The notes under the pieces are model-generated. The model was given only the letters and a program-made list of their open reading frames with translations. It ran no database searches and was not told the DNA's origin. The translations under genes and the position numbers were made by a program. 64,000 nucleotides of DNA, from assembly GCF_032854445.1 (NCBI RefSeq), contig NC_088295.1:81698644-81762643 (forward strand), written 5' to 3'. This DNA comes from Liolophura sinensis. Its lineage: Eukaryota > Mollusca > Polyplacophora > Chitonida > Chitonidae. Below, in pieces: positions 36,347 to 48,800 of this stretch. Numbering within the stretch: the first letter of the stretch is position 1; each line of letters opens with the position of its first letter.

Positions 36347-37106
36347 ATGGTATATAGACTTATATATGACTACATTCAGCATTCTTGATCACCTTGTAAC
36401 ATCAGTATGCTCCCTTGGTCATTTTACACTTTTCTTTTTTTGTGGGAGGTCTATATATGTGCAGTGAAGTAACGTAAGCGAGTGTCTCATGGGTTGTAGT
36501 ATGACGGAGATCGATTTGTATAAACTACTGGGGTTAAAGTCTAGTAACCCCTTAATTCTGACCAACATGCATGGGTTTCTGTTCACAAAACTACGCATGC
36601 ATTTGAAGCACATATGTCAAAGCTTTTCATCGGGCATAGTTTTTCAGTTAAAATTGTATTCACGGGCTTGTGTGTAATGCAATCACAGAGCAACGTTTCC
36701 GTCCCTTTCCTACCCAGAAAGTCTTGGATAAATGAATACTAAAAGATAACACAATTAAAATGTACAGATACCAACAGCCCAATTCTGAAAGAGTTTAATA
36801 ATAACCACAAAACTTACAAAGGCCATCAAGAATAGGTACGTTTACATGCGTTAGGCCTATATAACTGATATAGAGGATGTCATGACGGTCTACAAAGGCC
36901 TACCTGATTTCAAGGAATGATTTGGAACAGCATAATCTCCGTATATTTTTGTAAAATTGGAAAAAGAATCACTGAATGTCTACAAATTGCGTATACAATT
37001 ATCCATTGAATAAACTGATTAGGACAAATCAGAAGCAAATTGAGAAAATAAGATAAGCAAGTAGCGAACACAGGATACCATTATATTGGAAACAATTGCG
37101 TCATAC
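36347..37106. other. intergenic DNA between convergent MIEAP-like genes
   Basis: AT-rich, with no recognised feature before the tandem repeat at 37.1 kb. Confidence 0.5.
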
Positions 37107-37402
37107 ACAGAAAATAAGCTCAAAACTGCAATACTACGGCCTTCTCATGGAAATAAGCTCAAAACTGCAATAATATGGCCTTCACATTGAGATAAATAAG
37201 CTCAAAACTGCAATACTACGGCCTTCACATGGAGATAAATAAGCTCAAAACTGCAATACTACGGCCTTCTCATGGAGATAAGTTCAAAACTGCAATAATA
37301 TGGCCTTCACATGGAGGTAAATAAGCTCCAAACTGCAATACTACGGCCTTCTCACAGAGATAAGCTCAAAACTGCAATACTACGGCCTTCACATGGAGAT
37401 AA
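37107..37402. repeat. 39/43-bp tandem repeat
   Basis: Seven copies of AAGCTCAAAACTGCAATACT followed by an ACGGCCTTCACATGGAGAT-type half, alternating between 43-bp and 39-bp forms. Two sub-types differ by ACTACGG against ATATGG. Located 3' of the minus-strand MIEAP-like gene. Confidence 0.9.
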
Positions 37403-37906
37403 TTGATATGCATAATCTGCTTTAAGAGTTCGTGAAGAAATTCAGGTCTAATTGTCTCCACATCAATACATTCAATGGTTATATTTAATGTAGTAGTTGT
37501 TATAATACTGCCGTATGTATACATACAGTATCTGATCCACATTACATGTTTTGGCAAATGTCAATACAGTGTGGCCTACTGAACTACTGTTTAGCTATTT
37601 ACTTGTTTTGCATCACTATCACATCATGTAACCAGCAGATATATGGTACGTTTTCATAAAGTACAGCCACTCAACCCAGAAAGTGTCAAAAGATTTTTGA
37701 GCACGTGTAAAAGATATCGGATTTCCTCATGAATTAGGCCTATAGTGATTACATCATTAAACTTTGTATTACAAAAGTTCCCCCGCCGCAAGTGGGGTGC
37801 TTTGTGGACAAATGCAAACACCTAGTTTTGTAGAGAAAACCTTACAAGGAAAAACTCCGTCTGGTTATAGACCTGGTGCTGTGTTTTCGACCATTCTGAG
37901 CGTCTA

Positions 37907-40900
37907 TCATGTGAACACTACACCTTTCTCCATGAGCGGCCCCGAGTCGGTTAACAACAGCGCAGGCCAGACCAGGAACTTCGCCCGAATCCCTGATGAA
38001 CGGTAAGCCTGAAAACTGCTGGGGTCGTACCCACCCCCCGGGTCCAGCGTGTGGAGAAGAGACATGGGTGGATCCTGGGTCACCATGCACCAGCAAATCG
38101 CCAGCGCCTGCCGGGTAAAGCCGACAAGTGCTTCAGGGAGCGGTAATATGTCTGTCCCATCCCTTCTAGTGTACAGCTGTAAGGGAGGATGAAAGAAACT
38201 GGCTAAAAAATAATGATTATATATATGTACTTTGTTTATCAGATGATAAAGTTAACTGAAAGTTGCCGAGACTCACTTGCAGCACTGACAGGTGTGATTC
38301 ACTTAAAGTTTTGACTTGCTTGTAGCAATCTGTATAGGTGTGTCTCGTTCGTAGCAGTTTGGCAGGTGTGACTTACTCAGACGGTATACTGTATTTGAAC
38401 CTGAGACCCAGCGCATGGTAACTGTATACTGTGACTCACCTATAGCAGTTTGTCAGGTGTCACTTACTCAGACTGTGTACTGTGTTTGAGCCTGTGACCA
38501 TCGCACAGTAACTGTCTACTGTGACTCACCTGTAGCAGTTTGTCAGGTGTGACTTACTTAGACCATATACTGTCTTTGAACCTGTGACCCTCCGCACTGT
38601 AACTGTATTTTGTGACTCACCTGTAGCAGTTTGTCAGATGTAACTTACTTACAGCGTGTAAAGTCTTTGAACCTGTGACCCACTGCACCGTAACTGTATT
38701 GTGTGACTCACCTGTAACAGTGTGTTAGGTGTGACTTATGCAGACCATGTACTGTGTTTGAACCTGTGACCCTCAGCACGGTAACTATCTACTGTGACTC
38801 ACCTGCAGCAGTTTTTCAGGTGTGACTTACTCACTTCGACTGTGTAGTGTGTTTTAAGCTGTGACTCACCGCACGGTAATTCTCTGTACTGTGATTCACC
38901 TGTAACAGTTTGTCAGGTGTGGCTTACTCAGACCATGTACAGTGTTTGAACCTGTAACCCACCGCATGGTAACTATCTACTGAGACTGACCATGCATTAG
39001 CAGTTTTTCAGGTTTGACTTACTCAGTTCGACTGTGTAAAGTGTTTGAATCTGTGACACAACGGACGGTAAGTGTCTGTCTACTCTGACTCACCTGTAGC
39101 AGTTTGACAGCTGTGACTAACTCAGACGGTATACTGTATTTGAACCTGAGACCCAGCGCATGGTAACTGTATACTGTGACTCACCTATAGCAGTTTGTCA
39201 GGTGTGACTTACTCAGACTGTGTACTGTGTTTGAGCCTGTGACCATCGCACAGTAACTGTCTACTGTGACTCACCTATAGCAGTTTGTCAGGTGTGACTT
39301 ACTCAGACTGTGTACTGTGTTTGAGCCTGTGACCCAGTGCACAGTAACTGTCTACTGTGACTCACTTGCAGCAGTTTGTCAGGTGTAACTTACTTACAGC
39401 GTGTAAAGAGTTTGGACCTGTGACCCACTGTAACAGTGTGTCAGGTGGGACTTACTCAGACCATGTACTGTCTTTGAACCTGTGACCCTCCGCATCGTAA
39501 CTGTATTTTGTGACTCACCTGTAGCAGTTTGTCAGATGTAACTTACTTACAGCGTGTAAAGTGTTTGAACCTGTGACCCACTGCACCGTAAATGTATTGT
39601 GTGACTCACCTGTAACAGTGTGTTAGGTGTGACTTACTCAGACTATGTACTGTGTTTGAACCTGTGACCCTCCGCACGGTAACTATCTACTGTGACTCAC
39701 CTGCAGCAGTTTTTCAGGTGTGACTTACTCACTTCGACTGTGTAGTGTGTTTTAAGCTGTGACTCACCGCACGGTAATTCTCTGTACTGTGACTCACCTG
39801 TAACAGTTTGTCAGGTGTGGCTTACTCAGACCGTGTACAGTGTTTGAACCTGTAACCCACCGCATGGTAACTATCTACTGAGACTGACCATGCATTAGCA
39901 GTTTTTCAGGTTTGACTTACTCAGTTCGACTGTGTAAAGTGTTTGAATCTGTGACACAACGGACGGTAAGTGTCTGTCTACTCTGACTCACCTGTAGCAG
40001 TTTGACAGCTGTGACTTACTCAGACGGTATACTGTATTTGAACCTGAGACCCAGCGCATGGTAACTGTATACTGTGACTCACCTATAGCAGTTTGTCAGG
40101 TGTCACTTACTCAGACTGTGTACTGTGTTTGAGCCTGTGACCCAGCGCACAGTAACTGTCTACTGTGACTCACCTATAGCAGTTTGTCAGGTGTCACTTA
40201 CTCAGACTGTGTACTGTGTTTGAACCTGTGACCATCGCACAGTAACTCTCTAATGTGACACACCTGTAGCAGTCTGTCTAGTGTAACTTAATCAGACCAA
40301 GTACTGTTTTTGAAACTGGGACCCATAGCACGGTAACTGTCTACTGTGACTCACCTGTAGCAGTTTGTCAAGTGTAACGGTCATGGCGCTCGCCCTCAGG
40401 AAATCCTTCATCGCTGACATAAGATGAACAAGATCACCTCCCAACTCCTAAAACGAGAGTACATGATAAAGTCAAGTGGGTAAATAATAAGCCTTGGCTG
40501 GTGAGAACAATGACATGCTTTTCAACATCATATGGTGTGCAGTACGAGCAGTACGTACATGTACCTCTAAGAGGTATACTGGACATAACACTCAGTCAGT
40601 GCTTTAAATATGCTAGGGATTAACATGTTGGTTGTAGGAAGTTTCTCGAGTTTCACATATAGAATTCCCATAACTTGTCGGTATGGAGCTCTTTATGATC
40701 TTGCTCTCGAATTTGCCAACCGTTTTCTGTGGCTGAGAGGTTATGGTTACTCGGGTTTCAGTCGCTGAGATACACAATATGTTGAGTACATCCCAACCGT
40801 GGGCGTGAGTTACTTGAGACTCCAGTTCCTCCACTATCCTAGGAGACTACAGTATCAGACTACCACTTCACACTACTATAAGACTCTTGTAACAAAGACT

Positions 40901-43900
40901 GTAAAACAGGCTACAATAACTGAGACTATTATAACAGGCTAATGTAACACTACTAGAGACCACTGTAAACGGGTGTATATTTCCCATTTCATTCTCTAGG
41001 CTATACAACGGCACACTGAATTTAGAAGTTGGGTACAGGATGGCAAAACATACGGCACGTTCGAGGTTCTAGATGAGATTATGATATGTGCCAAAATCTA
41101 CGTTTCATAAATTGCAATGTCGACATTAGAATGTCATGAAAATGAAAAAATTTGCTTGCTTATTTTGTTTGTTTATTTTGTTTAAAATTCAACGATAGTT
41201 TCATTGTCATTTCTGCAATATATGTCGAGGGTGTCTGTATCTGCAGAACTGTTGTCATACAGTGCTTGGTCTATCTTTGTTCGTCACGCTGGAAAATATT
41301 TATTGTGGATATTAGGTGGTGGAGTATGATCACACTCGGGATCGACAATGAAATGAAACGTGAATCAAACTATATTAAGCGATCAAAAGAAGAATATCGT
41401 GATAAAAGTGTGCCAAGAAAAAAACAACACAACACAACATAGCACGTTTCTGACAATACAACAAAAAATAGTGATGCAGAAATTAAGTATATTTTGCAGT
41501 GTGTTTAACCTGAGAAGTTTGCTTAAGACGCTATCACCACCTGTCTCCATCGGGCTCTGCTGATATTATCATACCTGTGTTCCGGTGAGGGAGGGGTCTA
41601 ACCCAGTATCGGTGAGGTTCATAAGGAAGGAAGAGGCGCATTGTACAACGCGGGCCAAGTGATCCCTGCAAAACTGGTATACAGCCTGTAATTCACACAA
41701 ACACACGCAAATACACACTGATTATTACAGAGCAAGCCAACTGACGACGTTAGCCAGGATAAGCACACTATGCTGACGTACTGGCGGTACACTGCAGTTG
41801 AACAATACATATAAGTGAAATGTGTAGGCCACCTGACTCTGAAATGTAAGTATTCCAACAAAGGTTAGAAGAAGGTTAGAGTCAACTCAATCGAAAATCT
41901 GAGGTATCCAATTTAACTAATTTCACTCGGAAGACTGACCAGACCGACCGAGTCACTGAGGCCTTATAAGACGACAACAATCACATGGTGTTTTTAGTAA
42001 CTCAGCCAATCTGGTCACATGAGTCAGTCTTATGGGTGTGATTTAAAGTTCGCATGAGAAACTCAAATTTTTGAGTCAGTTCACTCAAGCTTTTCCCGCT
42101 GTGCATTCTGTCATAGGTCGCAATAATAAATATGCCAGGGATACCAAAATTATGCATATGCTCTTTCGTGTGTAGCAGGTATTGTGGGTTTATGCATGTC
42201 TATACAAGTGTAACAACCTTACCAGCAATGTATCACAGATAGCTTTCAGAGCCTCCTCCTCCGGCATTCCGTCGTCCATGAGGAGGTCAAGAGTGTCACA
42301 CCAGATGTCCCCATACAAGTCACCACGGAATCTCTCCGCTATTTTCATCGAGCGATTCTGAGAACCCAGGTCTTCCAGGAACGGATTGTTTCTGCCAACA
42401 TTCTCCGCCACCAATTTACTTATCCTGTATGATACAAGTAAAAAGGGTATTTAAATGCACAATGATTAACCACACGATCATCGGATGCCTTTGAGAGATT
42501 CTCAAAGAAAAAATCAAATGTACGCTGTCAGCCATGCAACTCTTCTGATTTAATGAGCTTTGTACTGACCAACAATTCCTTAGGATTCCTGGGATATTAT
42601 ATCCTAAAATATTGAATGCTTAGGAAGTCTATACAAATGCACTTAGCAGCGCAAACTTTTTTCATATTTTGTTGTTAAAACGATCTTGAGCCATTTTTGA
42701 CGATTATATAGAATTACTGAAACTAGGAGCTGAAGAGATAGCCGATGAATTCACAGTTCGAAAAAGTTAGTCCTGGTGTTCGAAAGATAAGGTACATATG
42801 TGACATTGTATAATACAATACAATAATCCGACTGTTTTTCCAACTGACTGCACGCCTTGTCACATTATTGTAGTCTTAAGGTAAAGCCGACAATGCAGAA
42901 CTTGAGAATCTTTAAACTAAGTCACCTTAATCTGCGTTCACATGATGCGATTTATCGTATAATAGTAACTGTATACACCAACCCATATTAACACGCACCG
43001 ATTTGCCCCACCATGCCGTGAAGCGAAGATGGGACGTCACGGTATGGCGACTTTGCAACTCGTATTGAGACATACCGATTCCCGTATAAAAATCCCTCTT
43101 CAACAGTGCTCATATGCACTAAAATATTGATATGGACTTAAATGATGGACACTCTATCCTCTCCTCATGATAAGATCTCACCTCAATGGATAAATTATCT
43201 TCCTCTCATGAATACTTTATCAGTACTCACCTCCAACAAAAAAAACATGACCATTGCAATATAAAACTAATCTCTCTTTCCAAAAACTTGACCAATGCTC
43301 ACGTTGATCTCTTCACGAAAACCCGACCACTTCTCACCTTGATCTCTTCACGAAAACCTGATCACTGCCCACTTTGATCTCCTCATGAAACCCGATCACT
43401 GCTCACCTTGATCTATTCACGAAAACCTGATCACTGCCCACTTTGATCTCCTCACGAAAACACGATCACTGCTCACCTTGACTTCTTCACGAAAACTTGA
43501 CCATTACCCACTTTGACATCTTCACGAAAACCTGACCACTTCTCACCTTGATTTCTTCATGGAAACCTGGTAACTATCCCCACTTTGTTATCTTCACGAA
43601 AAGCTAACCCCACTTACCCTGATTGCTCCACAAAACCTGCCCACTGCCCACTTTGATATCTTCACGAAATCTGGAAACTGTCCACTTTGATATCTTCACT
43701 AAAACCTGACAACTGCTCACATTAACCTCTTCACGAAAAACCTGACTCTACTCACCTTGATCTCTTCACGAAAACCTGACCACTGTCTACTTTGATATCT
43801 TCACGAAAACCTGACAACTGCTCGCTTTAACTTCTTCACGAAAACCTGACCATTGCTCACATTGATTTCTTCACGAAAACCTGACCACTGCATACTTTGA

Positions 43901-45804
43901 TATCTTCACTTTGATATCTTCACGAAAACCTGCCCACTGCCCACTTTGATATCTTCACGAAAACCTGACCACTAGTCACTTTGATCTCTTCACGAAAACA
44001 TGGATGCCGCCCACTTTGATATATTCACGAAAAGCTAACTCCACTCACCTTATTGAGGACTGCTTTAGTTTGTCATCTCTTTCCTGTATCTGAAGACTGG
44101 ACGTCTGTCTGAAGTTGTTGTACTCTAGTTCAAGCCTCTGGTATTGACTCTGCAGGTCACTCACGCACTGGCGTAATTTGTTATTTTTATCTTCAAGCTC
44201 CAGTTGGATCTTTGCGTGTTTACTTTTTAATTCATCGATATTTCTTTCACCATGCTCAATTTGTCTTTGCAAATCACTGATAGTTCGCGCCAGATGTTCA
44301 TCTTTCACCTTAAGCTCCATTTGTAGATGCATTATACTTCCTTTTAACTGGTTATTTTCTCTATCAACCATTTCGAGTTGACTTCCAAGATGTGACTGTG
44401 ATTCTACAATTTGCTGCAACTCGTTCTTCTCGTTTATAACAGAGCTGATTTTCTCTTCATAGTTTTGCTGGAGCTTACTGAATTCAGCCCTGTTTGCATT
44501 GACTGCCCTCTGACTGTCCTGAAATATTTGCCGGAGATCACGTAATTCTGACGACATTGTTGTCTGTGACATCAGACTAGACTCATGTTCTCGACCCTGG
44601 TCTGTTTGCTGAGCCAATTTGTCGTTTTCCTTTTGCATCCTCTCCACCTCTCGTCTACATGTCTGATACACAGCTAGCAGATGACCCACACATTTATCCA
44701 GATCGCCACCAAATTCAGGAATACCGGCATCCTTTAACAGTTGCTGTAAGTTATCTACAAACAGCTGTGATTTACTGGTCTTATCAGTAACTGATTTGAA
44801 TTCATACCGTTGGTCTGTCAATTCTAAATTATACTTCTCTCTTTCGTGTAACAGATTTTGAGCTTTCACTGACTCGTCTTCAAGTTCCTCCTGTAGCCTT
44901 TTGATTTCAGTATTCTTTGCTTTTATTTGCTTCTCATATTCATGTATTTGATGAAGTATACCAATTTGTGATCCAGGTACTGATGATATTCTTATTTTGT
45001 TACTTTCTTCCGGTGTCAAAGGGTGTACTTGCTTTAACTCCTTTAGTGTGTTTTCAAGCTCATTTTTTTCAGCGACCAGTTTCCTCACAGTCTTTTTTTC
45101 TTTGTCACGTTCTCCTTTAAGTCTATCGTTATCCCGCTGTAGGTACTCCAATTGACTATGCCATTTCTGGTTATGGCTGCTCAGATCCTCGACAGTGTTA
45201 GTGAGGTCTTTGACTGCTCTCATGTTTTCCTTATTCAATTTTTTGTTTTCATTCTTCAGCTCTTCAATCAGCTCAAATCCTTTCTTCTCAATCAACAACA
45301 AGCTTTCTACCTCTTTCATTAACCCAGCCTTATCAGCCTTAATATTTTCCAGACAATCTCCAGATTCTGAACTTTCTTTTCTTTTTCTTCATTAGAGCTT
45401 AATAGCTGGTATATATATTGCCGTAAGTCAGCGTTTTCTTCTTGCAAACTGGCGGAGTGTATCCCTATGGGTTCTTCCTTTCCTTGTCCATGCTTTGGCC
45501 CAAGCGTTGCTTCAAGTGCATGTAGTTTTTTCTCCTCTGGACGTTTGCGTTTATTTGTTTTCTCACTCAGTTCCGCTGCTTTCTTGCTCGAGTCTTGCGA
45601 GGAATGAAGTCTAGTGATTGAGAGAGGTTTTGATACATCAGGCAGGCTACTGGCCTGGATTAGATGCTTATCTCCCCATGGATAAGAACGCGTAGAACCA
45701 TGAGAACCTGTTAACCGAGCCCTTTTTCCTGTTGGCGACATTCTGACGTTACACAGGTTAAAAGTTTCCACAACCGATGCCTCCCCCGCCGAACTTCTAT
45801 GCAC
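37907..45804 (-). CDS. mitochondria-eating protein (MIEAP/SPATA18)-like, minus-strand paralogue, with frame break
   Basis: Exons in order: 45804-44049, 42424-42223, 41685-41575, 40447-40355 and 38176-37907 (TGA), all GT-AG with consistent phases after the first. The big first exon encodes a Ser/Lys-rich N-terminus (about 100 residues) and a long coiled coil (about 130-570). The other exons give the MIEAP-type C-terminal domain: ERFRGDLYGDIWCDTL, YQFCRDHLARVV, ICWCMVTQDPPMSLL, and FLVWPALLLTDSGPL followed by MEKGV. Between about 45320 and 45390 the frame changes: the N-terminal frame closes with a stop near 45319 and the coiled-coil frame opens after a stop near 45390, so one base appears missing, in or near an A-rich GAAAAAGAAAAGAAAG tract. 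It may be a sequence error, allele or early decay; the rest is intact (about 810 codons if continuous). Two introns contain junction-derived minisatellites. Confidence 0.85.
38260..40375. repeat. 90-bp minisatellite derived from a MIEAP-like splice donor
   Basis: About 23 monomers of about 90 bp, with higher-order duplications: the segment starting CAGACGGTATACTGTATTTG recurs at about 38378, 39123 and 40021. On the minus strand each monomer reads ACAAACTGCTACAG then GTGAGTCACAGTAGACAG. This equals the last about 20 nt of the exon 40447-40355 (codons for KLLQ) plus its donor and the first intron bases. The array starts at the donor and fills nearly all of the intron down to the last exon. Confidence 0.95.
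40448..41574. other. intron of minus-strand MIEAP-like gene
   Basis: No recognised element. Open frames here (41152-41442 plus, 40613-40834 minus) lack support. Confidence 0.5.
43240..44060. repeat. about 37-bp minisatellite starting at a MIEAP-like splice donor
   Basis: About 22 monomers of 35-38 bp. Plus-strand form: CTTCACGAAAACCTGACCAC then TGCTCACCTTGATCT. On the minus strand it reads ATCAAG then GTGAGC...GGTTTTCGTGAAGAG. The first unit is the true donor of exon 45804-44049 (ATAAG then GTGAGTGGAGTTAGCTTTTC). About half the monomers keep a GTGAG donor-like core; the others have it mutated to GTGGG. Confidence 0.95.
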
Positions 45805-48800
45805 CTTTGGAAGATTTTAATTTTCTTTTTTAAGAGACTATACACTTAACAGAAAAATAAACGTGACAATTAACAAATGTCCCTGGAAATAGTTTGATGT
45901 CTTTTTTAAGGGTTTTTTCAGATCGAAATAGAAGCATTTAAAATTATATTGTATTCTATAGTGGTGATAGGACAGTGTTATGGTCCAGTGACGTGACAGG
46001 AAATATTTGCCAATAATATACGGGCTCTGATTCCTAAATGTCTGCATCTTAAACACGTGTTCATGTACACGTGGTGCAAATGAATTCGCAATAATGATGA
46101 GCCGTGTTACAAATTGCTTAAACCAAAAACATACTCTGTTAAATCACTGAATATATCAAACTAATATCTTGGGCATGCAGTTCATAATTCTCTTCTGTTG
46201 TTGATTTTTTTTTACGTTTACTTTTCCTTTACGGTTGTATATTGCGTGATTTTTATTTATGGTTATTACTTCTTGTATTTTAGATCCACATACATTATTA
46301 CATTTTTGGAAGCCAAATCCAACTGGTTCAGTACCTGTATTGGAGGCATGTATGTTGAGCTGACTGAGATATTTCTTGATCTGTCACCATGTCCCGTATG
46401 GGATCTACATTCTCCAGAACGATTTGTGCTGATACAGAAGAATGAAAAACAGAATTATGTAACAATCGTTCTTAAATTAAAGTATTCATGGCATTTAAGA
46501 AAATTCGCAATATCAAATGTTGAAGTTCAATCTCTTCCAACACTTTTTGTACGTCACCAGTCTTTGAACGTACCGCATGAATGACATGCATGACTACGGA
46601 TATCTGTATATCTCTGCGATCCAGAAGATTTGTTAGCACAGCAAGGAAATTAACATGCCTGCAGGAGACACGCGAATGCGAAATTTTAGAAATTTTCCAC
46701 TGTTGTTTGTTTTACATGTATGCAAAACATCATCTCAATACAAGCATTGCTTTTTAAGACACCATCATTAACTTTGTAGGCCTACGGGCTAACTAAAATG
46801 TTATACCTTATTCCTGGCCAGAATTTAAACTTAAGCAAAATATTTTCATTATTTTACAATCACTTGTTTCCATTATTCTCAATGTAATTACGATATTTAT
46901 GTACATCTTCTACACACAAACGAAGCAGGATATTTTCACTGACTAGATAATTCATTGATATTATAGTTTCATCAAAGCGTCTCCAGATCATTCAATATGT
47001 AATTAAATGCTTAGATATCTCGAAAAAAAACGGTAGAAAGTTGACTGTACGCCGAGGTCTGCATTTTACGCCCACTTAAATCGCTCATGAATTTATACTT
47101 GTGACCACGTTTGTTTCCTAGAAACTCATTTCGCTCATACTAACCTATAGGCTTATATAAACAGTTATAGTTATAGGAATATATATACATAAGAGTAACA
47201 AACTTACTATGACTCATCTTCTGTGGGACTCGAATATTGTCTTGATCTTTTCTGTTCCAAGACACAGTTTTGGTTGAAAACATAAATCATAAATTATCAT
47301 GTATTCAGAGCAAGAAAAGTAAACGAGAGACATTTGCATTATATATTAAGACGAAGTCTAATGAACAAGCAGACCAATATCGAAAACCACGATATATATG
47401 CAATCTAGACTGAACTTCTGGCTAGAACACAGCCTTGGGATTATATTCTACCTGTCAACTGACACATACCTAGGCAAACAAATCATTTCACTCATCATTT
47501 TCCTTAATATTTATGTAGAAAATCTGTCAACTTCAAGCTCAAAATATATAGGCTTATCCACTATACCATGCCACACCTCCAGATGTAGCTTGTACTTACC
47601 TATCTCCACAACATGTCAAAAAACAGCCTGGCATGACCACCCTTTTCTTAGTGGTTGTAGAAAGTGAAGTCAGGTTGTAGTAACTATTAAGTATAGGCGT
47701 TACATGTACTACCATACTAGCTGTTCGTGGCAAATAAAACTGAATATGGGCCCACTGTGATGTTACTGTAAATGGTCACAGTTAGAGCTTGCAGTGACTC
47801 TGGGGCCGAACGCAAGTTTGCAACCATTGCAACACATGTCTCCATAAATAAAAGTGGATTGCTAAGCTAGTATAATAAGCGGTAAGTCATACCTCCTGTC
47901 CACCTCCAATTGGTCTACTGCTCTCATTTCGGGCTTTGTCTTTCTGCTTAGGCCTAGGCCTACGCTTCGACAGAGGGCCACACAAGTACTTCCACATATT
48001 GCAACACCTTACACTTTACACTTACAGATCGAGAAGTAATATATGTACAGACAGCCGTAACAGTGATCTCTTGGCTGCCGTCTTTCCCCCTCTTACGGAA
48101 ATTTTTGTATACGCAAGTTGTCAAGCAAACCCCTTTTCTGCTCTAGAGGTACTTTCAGTTTCGTTTTCTGTGGAAAATTCCCAACGACCTTGACCCTCAA
48201 TATTTCTATGAAATGCAGCTAGGCTGTCAGTCACTATTAAGGAACGCCTTCTCCTGTGTTATTGACAGCCATTGCGGCGATCTGTGTAGCTTTTTGATAT
48301 AAGATGGAGCGCAGACGCATGCTGACCTGCTTAATAACAGGTCTGACCATAGACATCTTGTCCGATTTGTAAACCTCAGCCTACAGGGCATCTGTCAAAT
48401 CTATCAACTCAGTTCGACTGGTACGTTAGGTCTTAAACGCTCGTGTATGCCAAACAACGTCGTTACTCAACTGGTCTTGTTACGTATATGGAGCTCTGCC
48501 TTAAAATCCCATGGCCATCGGTGACTGGAACTTACTCGATCCGTACGATGAACTGTGTAGAGTCGCGCACGTCTTAAGCTCCCGTGTATGTCGAACTTTA
48601 GTGAATAAACCACATAGGCCTACTCAGTTTATTGTATTACATTCAAGTCTTTTAAGTAGTTAAATTAAATTATGTACAGAACCTGTGGCCACGGAATGAT
48701 GCTGTGTTCTGATCAGGGGCGTCTGTATATGTATAATATATTCAAGTGAAGCGTGCAGGAGTGGGTGAACCACGGTGAGATGTTTACTTGCGTGGGTTAT

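Noticed and set aside
46198-46584. 128-codon plus-strand open frame with hydrophobic start
   Set aside because: AT-rich, no recognisable domain, no promoter or splice context, and no paralogue in the window.
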